From Linyphia triangularis (taxonomy: Eukaryota > Arthropoda > Arachnida > Araneae > Linyphiidae), in contig OZ021724.1 in assembly GCA_963978545.1 (NCBI GenBank), positions 24,913,933 to 24,977,932 on the forward strand: a DNA stretch of 64,000 nucleotides. Direction: 5' to 3'. The notes under the pieces are model-generated. The model was given only the letters and a program-made list of their open reading frames with translations, made no database searches and was not told the DNA's origin. The position numbers were made by a program, and so were the translations under genes. This document shows positions 1-9,939 of this stretch, one piece after another (the stretch's first letter is position 1; each line of letters begins with the position of its first letter).

Positions 1-488
1 TATTACAATAAAAGTCAGCAAGCATAGTAAAAAAAATATTAGTTATAATTCTTACAATTTTGCTCACATAGACCAAAATCCGACAAATTAGCAGGTCTCT
101 TACATCTAGCATTAATATGATAAATCTTGGACAATTAAATGATTCCAAAATATTTCAAGAAATCTTTTTTATAAAATTAAACAAAAAACGAGGGCTGAAA
201 TTTTAAGTATGTTTTATCAGAAGTCAATAAATGTGCCCAAAGGTTATATGTGATCCATATAATGTATAAATCTTTTTAAAAGAACTCGTTTAAATCATTT
301 AACAAAACATAATTGAATAAAATTTACACTTTATGTAAAAAAAAATTTCAAAAACTAACTACAATTTAGCATATCTACCTTTTATTAAAACTAATATATG
401 TTAACTACATTTACTGAAAATTTAATTAATAATTTAAATAGTATTTATCATGTGAGCAATCTATTATTAAATCATTCAATTTACTTAC
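1..488. other. Intron, no feature recognised
   Basis: AT-rich sequence 3' of the EKYP exon of the AUTS2-like gene. I looked for a further exon on the minus strand and saw none with both splice sites and a plausible frame. Confidence 0.6.
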
Positions 489-536
489 AGAAGGCCTCCT
501 GTATAGCGAAGAATCTAGCTTAGGATATTTTTCATA
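489..536 (-). CDS. AUTS2: AUTS2-like exon i: EKYP segment (48 nt)
   Basis: A 48-nt exon bounded by acceptor cttttttag-type (ctttttag) and the consensus donor gtaagt. It encodes YEKYPKLDSSLYRRPS, which aligns with FDKYPTKVDPFYRHS of human AUTS2. It is phase 0 at both ends. It is too short for ordinary ORF finding and was recognised from splice sites plus the motif. The remainder of the conserved central domain and the C-terminus should follow at lower coordinates outside the window. Confidence 0.85.
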
Positions 537-1522
537 CTAAAAAGGGAAAAAAAGGGGAAATTAGCAGTGGTCTCACATTGCTAACAATTTATGGCTTATA
601 CCTTATAAACATGTGCGTGTCGTTCCATATAACATATCACCTACAAATAATAATTTGTTAATAACTGTAACATTCATGAAAACATACTTAAATGTAGGGC
701 ATATTCCTTACATTGCACTAAAGTGCATGGATAATTCTTTTAAATCAAATTTCTCATGTTTGTAAATCTCTACCCAATTATACTGGATTTTTCAGCAATT
801 CTTACAAAAGCTAATGCCTTCTATGAGGTTTTTTAGGGGAAAACTACATTCCATTTGCAACAAACATGGGGGAAAAAAACCAGAAAACTCTCCACACAAT
901 TAGTGAATCTAATGCGAGACTTAGTCTCCTCTGTCAAAAAAGAAAATGAGACAATAAGTACAGACACACCAAAAATGGAAAACGAGTTTCTTTGCTTTAT
1001 CAGCCACACTTCTGACTCCAAGAAAATAGTGTGGACTCAATATACACATTAATTAGGAAAGGACAATAGATAGGATTCCTACCTATTTTCGTGAAAAAAA
1101 TTCAAGCACTATTCAAAGATATTTGTTTTTATTGTCAGGGACTAAAAACTCTATCCAATAATTCACAGTGTAAATGAACTGCAAACTTTTATTTTAAACT
1201 CAGGAAATTTCGTTTTTTTTAAATTGGAATGCTTTTGATTACTATTTCTACTAAAATTAATCAATCAAAAATGAACTCAAAATTGAAAGAAACGTTATAA
1301 AAATAATGGTATGGTATATGACAAAGACTTAAACATTAAACATGAAAAAAAAATTTTAAAAAAAAACTTTTAATTCCTACCACTTTACCATTCAAAGCCA
1401 ATCAAACAATATAAGACATGTATAGTATACATAAAGGACCACGACCAAAATTATACTTTGAAATCCCACTCCTATTCAAACAACAGAGCATGAGTATAAA
1501 TACCAACTAAAGTGTGACTGAC
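537..1522 (-). other. Intron between exons h and i
   Basis: About 1 kb of AT-rich DNA with A/T homopolymers. No His-rich exon corresponding to the vertebrate HX repeat is visible here. Confidence 0.7.
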
Positions 1523-1695
1523 CATGTGAGAAGGTGTTTGCTGGTTGACCATAGGTGCCCCTAGGGGCGGAGGGGCAATGAAGGGCCCCTGCATCTGGTG
1601 TTCACTCTGCATGTAGGGAGGAGGAGGAATAGGGATGGAGTGGTCTTGGGATGCTAGGAACCGCGTGTCTAGCTCACGACGCAGGAAGTCAGGAT
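1523..1695 (-). CDS. AUTS2: AUTS2-like exon h: conserved RRELDTRFLASQ and PPPY
   Basis: A 173-nt exon with acceptor ttttttcag and donor gtcagt after ATG. The first two bases complete a His codon, then PDFLRRELDTRFLASQDHS follows. This is the strongest family signature in the window: human AUTS2 has LRQELNTRFLASQ here, as I recall it. It is followed by IPIPPPPYMQSEH, which keeps the PPPY motif of the vertebrate protein (a WW-domain ligand). Exit is phase 0, matching the next exon. Other GT donors lie a few bases further on (for example gttggt), but only the first joins in frame to the EKYP exon. Confidence 0.92.
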
Positions 1696-3188
1696 CTGAA
1701 AAAACAGACAAGAGTATTACAAACTGATGCATGGATGAAAGAGTGAAAATTGGAGAATGATGAGCATTAATAAAGTGTGTGTGGGGGGGGGGGGGAAGAA
1801 TCCCTAGCAAAATAGTATAATTAGTAGAAGAATTTTAAACATTAATTTAAAAAAAAAAATGACTTCAAAAGAGGTACATCACCACAATTCCGACAACAAA
1901 TTAAAAAATTTTATTTCAAAAGCTATCTCATGGGATAACAGCCAGATATTCAACATTGATGTCATCTCGCCTCATGAAAAAAAAACTATTTTCCAGGGTT
2001 CACAGTGTAAAAAACAATAAGTTAAAGAAATTATTTTTGTAATGTGCAGCGGCTGCGGGAACTGAAATGGCAAAGCACAAAATTGGAGAACTTTTCTGTC
2101 TAGTAAAATTTAGATTCAGGACTCGTAATGCTTTAGACTTCATACTAACATATGTGTGGGAGTCCTTTTTTACTATTTGTGAAGTTTCAGGACTGTTTAA
2201 TATGGCATAAATTCCTTATTTTATCTTGCATAAGTACTAATAACTATGCCACTCTCTTCTTAATCTATTCCAACTATTCAATTTGTGACTTTCCTTTTCT
2301 CCAGAATGCACAAATTTAATCTAAAATTCAATTAAACTAATATTTTGGGTCATCATTGCCTTAATTGGCCAGCAGTAACTACACAATTTGTAGACGGATT
2401 AAACCACGGATTGAAGGAGCTGCACATGCGCGTTTAGCTATAAAGTCTCGTAATCAGTCTCGGTTTTATGTTGCTTAGTAGGTGTGAATAAGTTTTGAGT
2501 GCACGGTTGGCACTTAATTGAAGCATATACTTCATATGGGAGTCTATAAGAGTGTTTGTGAAGTTCTGTTAGCTTGACGGCCTTCTACATCGAATGCTCC
2601 TCCAAATAAGAGCACCTGCTTCCATCATGTCATCTTGTGCAAGTATGAAACAAACGTCTACACTGACACTACAAGTCTGAAACGATGTCTCCCCAAAGCC
2701 ATAACTGCCATTTGAAGCATAACGTAATGCAATTCCAGCATCATACCAGTGAGCTGTTTATAACTTTTTTCTTTGCTAATATTCCTTCCCTGCTGGGGTT
2801 TAGGTGTGTCTATGACTGATTACCATTTGTGTTACAATAAATATCAATGCATTTTATTTTGCCTTATTATCCACCTTGTTTTGCCTTTTTTTAGATTATG
2901 ATTAGATTTGAGAGAGGCATAGCCAAGCGTACTAAGGCCTGATGAGCCCGTTATACCTCTCGGTTAATAATAAGTACCTGTACGTAAACATACCCACGAA
3001 ACACTCTGATTGGACTAAAAAATTTAGCAATCACTTTAAATGTGAATGTACATACTATATTATGACAAATATAATTATATAAGGATCAATATAATTATAT
3101 ATAATAATATAAGGAGTAGCCAGAGTTATAGAAAATTATTTCCCTGAAAAAACACAGCCAATTCCAAAAAAACTGTACAAGTACTCAC
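1696..3188 (-). other. Intron between exons g and h, with a richer island
   Basis: This intron carries a poly-G run of 13 at 1783..1795 and a less AT-rich island at about 2390..2760. On the minus strand the island holds a stop-sparse frame (see findings). The rest is AT-rich, and TA-rich near 3040..3110. Confidence 0.65.
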
Positions 3189-3481
3189 GCTTTTTGTACT
3201 CTGTGTGTTGGGGGAAGAGCGAGTCTGCCCTATAGGATGAGGATGCTCCCGCAGGCGAGTCCATGGCAGGTGTGAAGAGGTGTCCGGCAGGGAGCAGTGG
3301 GGGTGGGGGTGGTCCTCCAGTAGAGTGCTGAGAGGATGAGCCCCCACTGAAGGGAGAAGAGGTGTGGTGGGCAGGAGGAAGTGTAGGAGGCAGAGGAAGG
3401 CTGAGGGAGGGGGACGCCCCCCTGGGGGGCAGAGGTGAGGCACGGGTGGTGGCCGACATTGTGGTAGTAGTGGTGGAGTTC
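3189..3481 (-). CDS. AUTS2: AUTS2-like exon g: Thr/Pro/Ser-rich
   Basis: A 293-nt exon with acceptor tttctag and donor gtgagt; the phase is 2 on entry and 1 on exit. It encodes NSTTTTTMSATTRASPLPPR, several proline runs, and ends SLFPQHTEYKK. It lies where vertebrate AUTS2 has the Pro-rich stretch leading into the conserved LRQELNTRFLASQ segment. The G+C content and lack of stops contrast sharply with both introns. Confidence 0.87.
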
Positions 3482-4185
3482 CTAGAAATCAGAAAAAGTT
3501 TCAAATGTCATAAAGAGTTGAATAATTGTACTTATTAAGTTGCAGAAAAAGATTTAAGAGAAGAAAATTTGTGTTTGCAAAACTGTTGATCGTTTGAAAA
3601 GAACCGAGTTCTTCTTTGTACGCTCCAACCTTCTAAGCCTCTAAGCATTTTTAATTTCAAATAAATCCATATTCAAATAGCTTATAAGATGTTTCGTTTC
3701 ATAAAGGATTATTGGTATATACAAGAATATGACTAATAATATCACAAGCAACTTGTGTTTCCTAAGTGTTAGCTATCACAATAGCGGACAGTTGCTACAG
3801 TGGTTAATACAATAGAAAACGATGTCACTACTAAGCAAAGAGTCACAACCAAGAATTGAAACAAGTGCAAAGGCTTCCACTGTTACGATAGACATTACGA
3901 TGTGCTGTAGCTTCAGTGGCTTCCACGTTCTGGTCAATAAATTGCAATCATATGTATGATCATATTGATCTCGGGAATGATAAGAAACCAAGTAAAAAAA
4001 GCAGGCATGTGTGTTTATTCAGAAAAGTAGTATATCTGATTAATTTGGAATATATATATGCAAGTAATTTCATTCTTTTTAGAAGAAAATGCAATCGAGA
4101 AATCTGAACTTAATCATCACAAACGGAACGTAAATGATAAGCAAAAAAAAAAACATTACAGAAAGAAAAACAAAGAAAGCCATAC
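3482..4185 (-). other. Intron between exons f and g
   Basis: About 0.7 kb, AT-rich, with no repeat or second gene recognised. Confidence 0.75.
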
Positions 4186-5311
4186 CCGCTCCAGCATTGG
4201 GGCTTTGAGAAGACTAACCCCGCCAGGCTCCCGGCGGACGCATATGCAGCTGTCGTTAAGGCGGGCCCGCCGCCAGACGACGACATGGCCATGTTGCTGG
4301 AGCCACTCCGGCTGCCCTCCCTTTCCTTCACCAGCTGGGGCGTGCTGCTCAGTTGGCTTAGGCTAGAGAGGCTACTGTTACTATGCGAACTGTGAGTGTC
4401 CCTAGTAGGAACAGGCGTCGGTGTGTTAGAGTGTGACGCCGTTACATTGTTATTCGCGACATTGTTACTTGGCATCGATGGTGTCGTTGTCGAAGTCCTT
4501 TGGCCCATGGCGGGCGACACAGACGCCACGCTATGTGCGGGCGATGACGGTATGGTGAGAGGCGACATCTTGGGCTGCGAGGTAGAATATGGAATGCTGT
4601 AGGACGGCGCCAGCCTGAGGTCACCCGCCGAACTGGGAGGTAGGATGGGTGGCGGCGGCTCTTGTTTGACGATAGCCGCATTGGCCTTGATGCTCATGTC
4701 CAATGCACTCTTGTGCGAGGATAGAACGGGTGGCGAGACAGCGTTATGGCCATTGCTCACCCCCATTTTGTTTTCAGAGTCTTTGCTGTTGGCAGTGGGA
4801 GGGCCTTTGTGCAGAAACTTGGAGGAGGATAAGAACTGTATATCGGGCGATGACGGGGCAGAGTGATCGGACACAAAGTCATAGACGTTGATGGCCGGCT
4901 TGTTCGTTGTCCCCACTGAAGGCCGCTTGTGGTGGTGGAGGAACTTGCTGGGTGATGGCAGCTTGGGCGATGGTGGGGAGGTATCCGACACGAACTCGTA
5001 TCCATTGCTGAGGAGCTTGCTGCTGGAAGCACTGTCCTTGGGGAGGAAGGGAGGCATAACCCCTGATGGGGGCGATGGGCATGGGATCACGGCGGGGCTG
5101 CCAATCTGTGGTTCCCGGGGACTAGTGGAGCCCACAACCATGGGGGTGGAGGGGGTGTTGGCCGGGCTAGCGCTGGCTGTGACAGCCGCAACCGCAGTGG
5201 AAGGCTCCGGGTGGTGTGTCCCGTTCTGGACCGGGTGAATCGGTGGCAGCACGGGCGGAGACCTGCACGTTTGGGAGTGACCAGGGTTGTTTTTCTTGGC
5301 GATAAAATTAC
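4186..5311 (-). CDS. AUTS2: AUTS2-like exon f: long Pro/Ser-rich region
   Basis: A 1126-nt exon with acceptor tccttcag, much richer in G+C than the flanking introns. It begins NFIAKKNNPGHSQTC and is low-complexity Pro/Ser/Thr/Asn sequence throughout, matching the first proline-rich region of AUTS2; the stretch HSNSSLSSLSQLSSTP resembles vertebrate NSSSLSLNSLSSSRSSTP. Two features stand out. A 25-30 residue unit with the core FVSD is present twice (4932..5006 and 4809..4889), and there is a SUMO-consensus-like VKQE followed by PPPP at 4659..4670. Two in-phase donors exist: gtatgg, which ends the exon at 4186, and gttagt, which ends it at 4219. They differ by 11 codons (LVFSKPQCWSG). Confidence 0.88.
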
Positions 5312-6383
5312 CTGAAGGAGAGAAGTATTGCTTTATTTGTGTGAAATTAGGAAAGAATATTTCTATAAATAAATTAGTGTTATTGATATGTATATTTATT
5401 AGCCAATTATTTTGCATTATAAATATGATTTTGTGCTATATAGAAGAAAGATAATATCCAGCTCTAGCTATTTGGTGCCTAGATAGGGAAAATATAAACA
5501 AGTTCAAAGGAGTCGTCCAAGTTTGCAAGAGAACATGCTGGTAAGTGGCAATGTTCCAGCCATTATGCATATGTAGTAAGAGTCATCCTTCATACTAATG
5601 TTATCTTGAATCCATCAAAGGCCAGCAATCCAAATAAGGATATACCCAAAGAAGTCATTTGGCTAGACCCTAATAATAGACATCTGTTTTATCACATAAT
5701 AAAATAGTCATTAGCATCTTTAGATTACAACAACAAAAAATTAATTGCAAAGATAATGACTCCACCATATAAAAGGTTAAAAATAATGCACGGTGATGTG
5801 TTTGACGTAATAGGAAATAAACTAAAATGAAGAATGTAAAATTAATAAACTGAAAAGTCAGGTTCCAGTTAATTTTGATAAAGAATAAAAAGCAAAAGGA
5901 AAATAAAAGTAGGAAAAACAGGAAAGTACAAAATAGATACTGTATATTTGTAAGAAAAGAATCAGTTTGGCTATTCATCCTACAAATTAGTTAAAGGACA
6001 TTTAAAAAGTATTTTCACATGTTATACTATGCCCATTAGAATTAAAGTCCAACAAAAACTGAATTAAAAAGGAACTTTAGGTAACAACAAAGCAAAACAT
6101 GTATGAAAATTCAGAAGGAAAACTTATCCGACTAAAATTGGGTTGATAGTAAATATTCATTAAAAATCTCAAATGTAATAGGGTAAGTGGAAATAATATT
6201 TATTATAATATTATCCACTCAAGAAAACATCAGCATAACTTAAATTGGAAAAATATAGATCTGTTATGATACTGATTAAGTAAATAACACAATCTATAAT
6301 TGTGATTGGTTTAAGTATTACAAAGAAAAAAAGTGGATAGCAACATATTTTAAAAATTTTATATCATAATTTACTCTACTTAC
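5312..6383 (-). other. Intron between exons e and f
   Basis: About 1.1 kb of AT-rich sequence. Nothing recognised besides the splice sites. Confidence 0.75.
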
Positions 6384-6429
6384 TATCTGTAATTTTAGAG
6401 CTAAATAAATCACATTCAGGTTCTGATCC
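6384..6429 (-). CDS. AUTS2: AUTS2-like small exon e (46 nt)
   Basis: A 46-nt exon between acceptor cctgcag and donor gtaagt. It encodes GSEPECDLFSSKITD and leaves one base for the next codon, a phase 1 junction. The segment fits the vertebrate stretch SEKLFNTVIVNKD that follows the acidic microexon. The split codon is completed by GT at the start of the next exon, giving Ser. Confidence 0.82.
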
Positions 6430-6730
6430 CTGCAGGAAGAAGAAAAAAATCACACTTTATATAAATAAGAATTATCATAGCACAAACACAACAAAATAAG
6501 TATAACACAATCCTTCTAAAACAGAGCATACAAAAGAGAGAATATTAAAATTTTCCTGTTTCCAAAAACCTAATCTAAATTGATAAAAGCAGCTCTAAGA
6601 TGATGTCTTTAGCATTAACTCAGATAAATAAGAAATAAACTTTGATAATTAAAAAAAGGTTTCAAAAGTAATGAAACAAAATATATTTCATAGAATTTAC
6701 GAAAGAAAATTAAAAAATATGTTTACTTAC
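6430..6730 (-). other. Short intron between exons d and e
   Basis: A 301-bp AT-rich intron between the 27-nt and 46-nt exons. The next intron upstream is only 121 bp (6758..6878) and the one after that 327 bp (6915..7241), so three tiny exons are clustered within about 0.5 kb. Confidence 0.75.
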
Positions 6731-6757
6731 TCTGTCATCTCCACTTTCGCTATCACA
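6731..6757 (-). CDS. AUTS2: AUTS2-like microexon d (27 nt)
   Basis: A 27-nt exon between acceptor attttag and the consensus donor gtaagt. It encodes CDSESGDDR, which aligns with CDSDSDQEE of vertebrate AUTS2. It is phase 0 at both ends and therefore skippable in frame. Its acidic Ser/Asp content could make it a CK2 substrate; that is inference. Confidence 0.85.
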
Positions 6758-6878
6758 CTAAAATAAAAAGATATCCAGTAAGATAAAAACTAGTTTACAT
6801 GCATGTTCAATAAAATGTGTACAAGTTTATTTAATTAGGAAATTTATAAACAAGACTCATAAAAGGACATTTACGTAC

Positions 6879-6914
6879 CATATAACCTCTTTCTAAGCTA
6901 GCGTGACTTCCATC
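6879..6914 (-). CDS. AUTS2: AUTS2-like microexon c (36 nt)
   Basis: A 36-nt exon between acceptor cgcttgcag and a strong donor gtacgt. It encodes DGSHASLERGYM. The RGYM end aligns with vertebrate TGYF just before the CDSDSD motif. It is phase 0 at both ends, so skipping it would keep the frame. Confidence 0.82.
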
Positions 6915-7241
6915 CTGCAAGCGCAAAATGAAGCATTAAATATAATTAGTATCGATTTGAAAACCATTACAAAATTGTATAATTATAAGATAAAAATGAT
7001 CATAAAGATATTTGATGCTTTTTATATGCTACGCAATACAAATTAAGACTTGTTAATTAAACTGCTAACATTTTATTGGAAAGAAAATAAGAACAGTTAA
7101 AAAAATAAATACAAACGCTAAATTGTTACTTTGAATAAAAGATACAGGAAAAAGGCTGTATTTTTGTAAATTAATTACACACAAAAAAAATATCCATATT
7201 AGAAAATCTATGTCATTAACATTATAAGCTATTTTGCTCAC

Positions 7242-7349
7242 ATCACTAAGTTGGTCCCTTGACGTACTCCTAGATGTTTGGAGAATTTCTTCACCGGGTT
7301 TTGAATTCTCATCCTGTGTCAAGGAGGGATCTTTTAAATTATTTGGAAC
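7242..7349 (-). CDS. AUTS2: AUTS2-like exon b: Ser/Arg-rich block
   Basis: A 108-nt exon, 36 codons, phase 0 at both ends. The acceptor is tttgcag before GTTCC and the donor is GAT before gtgagc. It encodes VPNNLKDPSLTQDENSK and then SRSTSRDQLSD. The last part resembles the vertebrate AUTS2 segment SSSRERLSD, which is followed in vertebrates by the GTGYFCDSDSD stretch, just as the next two exons here continue with RGYM and CDSES. Confidence 0.85.
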
Positions 7350-9741
7350 CTGCAAATAAACAATTACGTTAAGCAACTGAAGGGGAGAAGAAGAAAAAAA
7401 ACCGTTAGAATAACAACTAAAAAATACAGTAAACAACTGAATCAGATTTTGTAGAAAGAGGACATAAAAAGAGATTTTAAATAGATCATGTCCACTTTTT
7501 ACAAAGTCCAATTCAATTCAATCACAAAACAAGATTTTCCTTTCAGTAAAAAAATTAAAATCTAATTGGTTAATTTAGACATTATCTTGCACAAGACATA
7601 TATTACGACTATGCTGTACAAAACAATATTGAAACTGTGGAATATCAGTAGGGGGTTAACCGTTCGGAAGGTTTTTCAAAGGGAAACTTCTCTGCATTAG
7701 CATCTCAAATATAAGAAAACACAAAAAATTACCACCATGCAGCCCCAACAATTGACACAAAACTATCTGTCACATAAAAACTGACCAAAGTAATATGCCA
7801 GTTTATATCTAAAAAAACCAAACCAATATCACATTTTATAACATTTATGAAGTAAGCAATTAGTCAGGTCATAACAAAACTTACACCCCATAGCTTCAAA
7901 TACAACTGACTAGTAAAACAATCATCTTGAAACCCAATGTAGTTTGTGTTAAGACTGTACAAGAATGAATATTTCAAAAATATTATTTTAAAGTTATGAC
8001 AATTACAATTTATTTGATTTGATGCTACACTCCTATATACAATATATGATCTTATTGCTAGCAAACACATAATTTTTCGAAAGCCGGGATTGAAGATTTT
8101 GGGTCTACAAAAGAATTTGAATAGAAAATTAACTTCATTTATAGATAATTCCTTAAATTGTGTGTCTTTTAAATGCTAAAAAGGTGATCCAAGCTTCATA
8201 TATTTTTAAACTCAATGGTATGCTATCAATTTAAGAACCAGCCCGCACAAGTTTAGCAATAGAATTATGCCTGAGGCACATGTTCCAATAAACCCATTTG
8301 GAACCTAGAAACAAAGACCATTAAAAACCCTGAACACTGCTTGAGAAAGAACAAACAAATATTCTCATTATAATCAATACATTAGTACAAGTCAATGACC
8401 CAACCACTAACTGCTGGGAGAAGGGAATAATCTAGATTTCATGGCCTGATACAATGCTTTATCTTTTTTGAATAAAGGTATTATTTGACATTGCCATATT
8501 TATTAGGCAACTAAGAGATATTGTTTGGTATGTATCAAAATTAATATCCATCTGCAGTTGCAATACAAACAAAAAAATTATGAAACATTGTCTTGACTTT
8601 ATGTATGTGTAACATCACCAGTCCTATTTGCACAGATGATCTGGCGATGCCAATGCCTTCAGGTGTATCCTATTTTCATATTTCACAGTGTGAGCAAACC
8701 ATTGTGGTTTGCAAAAATATATTGCTTGCTCATGTGCATGCTATTCTAAAAAGTTGTAAGTTGAAATTCCTATTGTCTAGTTGAAATTCCTTGTCACTTT
8801 TTTTTGCACTGTACTATGAATAAATGTCAATCTTTTCTTTAATGCTAGCTTATATAAATTTTGAATACAAACACATAAACAAACAGACAAGTGGAGAAAT
8901 ACAATTTTAAGCTGAATAAATGACATCAACAAACAATATGCCAGGAAATATGGTAAGTAAGCTGCTGTTAATGTTACATAAAGAGGTTATAACTCTTTGG
9001 GACTAAGTGGGTTAAAAACTGACTCACCTTTGACTTAGCTTTTTATGCATAGTAAGATATAGTTGATTTACTCATAGTCCTACAGTTTAATATTTCAATA
9101 AAAGTTTTCCATTCATTTGCCAGTACTATCAGCACTGGTACTATGCACCAATGATAAATGGGGGGAAAAAACTTTTACAAATAAAAACAAATCAGTAAGG
9201 TGTGTCTGCTGCTCAATGTGCGATGCAGTACATTTTTGTCGCTCATAATGGCATGTGTTGTTTCTTTTCTTAAATTATTTTTTTCATAAGTGAATAAATT
9301 GTTTTATAATAAAAGAAAAACATGTTACTTGATGTTTTATACTAATTTTGTAGCTATGAAGTGGGGGGATGGTATGTATCTCACCATGCAAGTTATAAAA
9401 AATAACAAAAATAAATTATAAATTCTTTTAAATTATTTTTTTTTTTAATTTTTAAGCTTATTAATTTATTACTTGCTGCTTATATAAATTCTTTATCCTT
9501 GTGCTGTACTTTCTACAAAGTTGTATAACACAAGGGTAAAGAACCTGTAAAAAAAGAATTTATTGAAATTTTTTTTTTTTTTTTTAATTGTTATTATTTG
9601 GAGAAATCATTATAAATAATTAAAATGAAATTATTTTTTTTTCCCCAATTCTTTTATAATAATAAAAAAATTCTGCACAACTAGGGTTTTTATTTTCTTT
9701 GAAATTGTGTGTCTCAAAGAGTTAAAAAGAGGAAGAGTTAC
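7350..9741 (-). other. Intron between exons a and b
   Basis: About 2.4 kb of AT-rich sequence with long T runs near 9430 and 9570. The only structured element noticed is a short hairpin at 9489..9543. Confidence 0.7.
9489..9543. repeat. 55-bp inverted repeat (hairpin)
   Basis: Arms TTCTTTATCCTTGTG and CACAAGGGTAAAGAA pair over 15 positions, with one T:G pair if transcribed from the plus strand. Inside the loop ACTTT and AAAGT can form another 5-bp stem around CTAC. It could be a tiny MITE remnant or an RNA hairpin; there is no evidence for expression. Confidence 0.45.
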
Positions 9742-9939
9742 CTTGTTGTTGAGGAAGCTTTTCTTCTTGACCTTGGGTAGTGTGTTGTTTTTCTTGATCT
9801 TGGGCTTCTTCTCTAGTTGTGGCAGGGATTCCTCTAGAACAGGGGGGTGGTCTGTGCTGTTGCTGTTCTGTCTTGTGGCGGTCGTGTCTTCTGTGCTAGC
9901 ACCATCCGTCACCTTTTTGTCATACTTGGTGACAGTGCG
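9742..9939 (-). CDS. AUTS2: AUTS2-like exon a: basic N-terminal region
   Basis: A 198-nt exon, 66 codons, phase 0 at both ends. The acceptor is ctttgcag before CGC and the donor is AAG before gtaact. It begins RTVTKYDKK and ends in a Lys-rich tract (EKKPKIKK, LPKVKKKSFLNNK) that could be a nuclear localisation signal. It corresponds in position and character to the Lys-rich second exon of vertebrate AUTS2, although direct identity is low. No ATG begins the reading frame, so at least one coding exon lies further upstream on the minus strand, that is, at a higher coordinate. Confidence 0.82.

Larger units (their letters stand above)
489..9939 (-). other. AUTS2: AUTS2-like gene, partial (nine internal exons)
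   Basis: The gene spans nine exons joined as 9939-9742, 7349-7242, 6914-6879, 6757-6731, 6429-6384, 5311-4186, 3481-3189, 1695-1523 and 536-489. All junction phases agree, giving 685 codons with no stop. The order of landmarks matches vertebrate AUTS2 as I recall it: a Lys-rich block, a Ser-rich SxSRDxLSD block, an acidic CDSxS micro-segment, a long Pro/Ser-rich region, LRRELDTRFLASQ followed by PPPY, and then an EKYP...YR block. In vertebrates AUTS2 is a nuclear protein of a variant Polycomb complex (PRC1.3/1.5) that can activate transcription through CK2 and p300, and it also has a cytoplasmic role in actin regulation; fly tay is the homologue. The first exon and the C-terminal half are not present. 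The His-rich (HX) repeat of vertebrates is not seen between the PPPY and EKYP blocks. Identity rests on remembered sequence, not on a database search. Confidence 0.88.
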
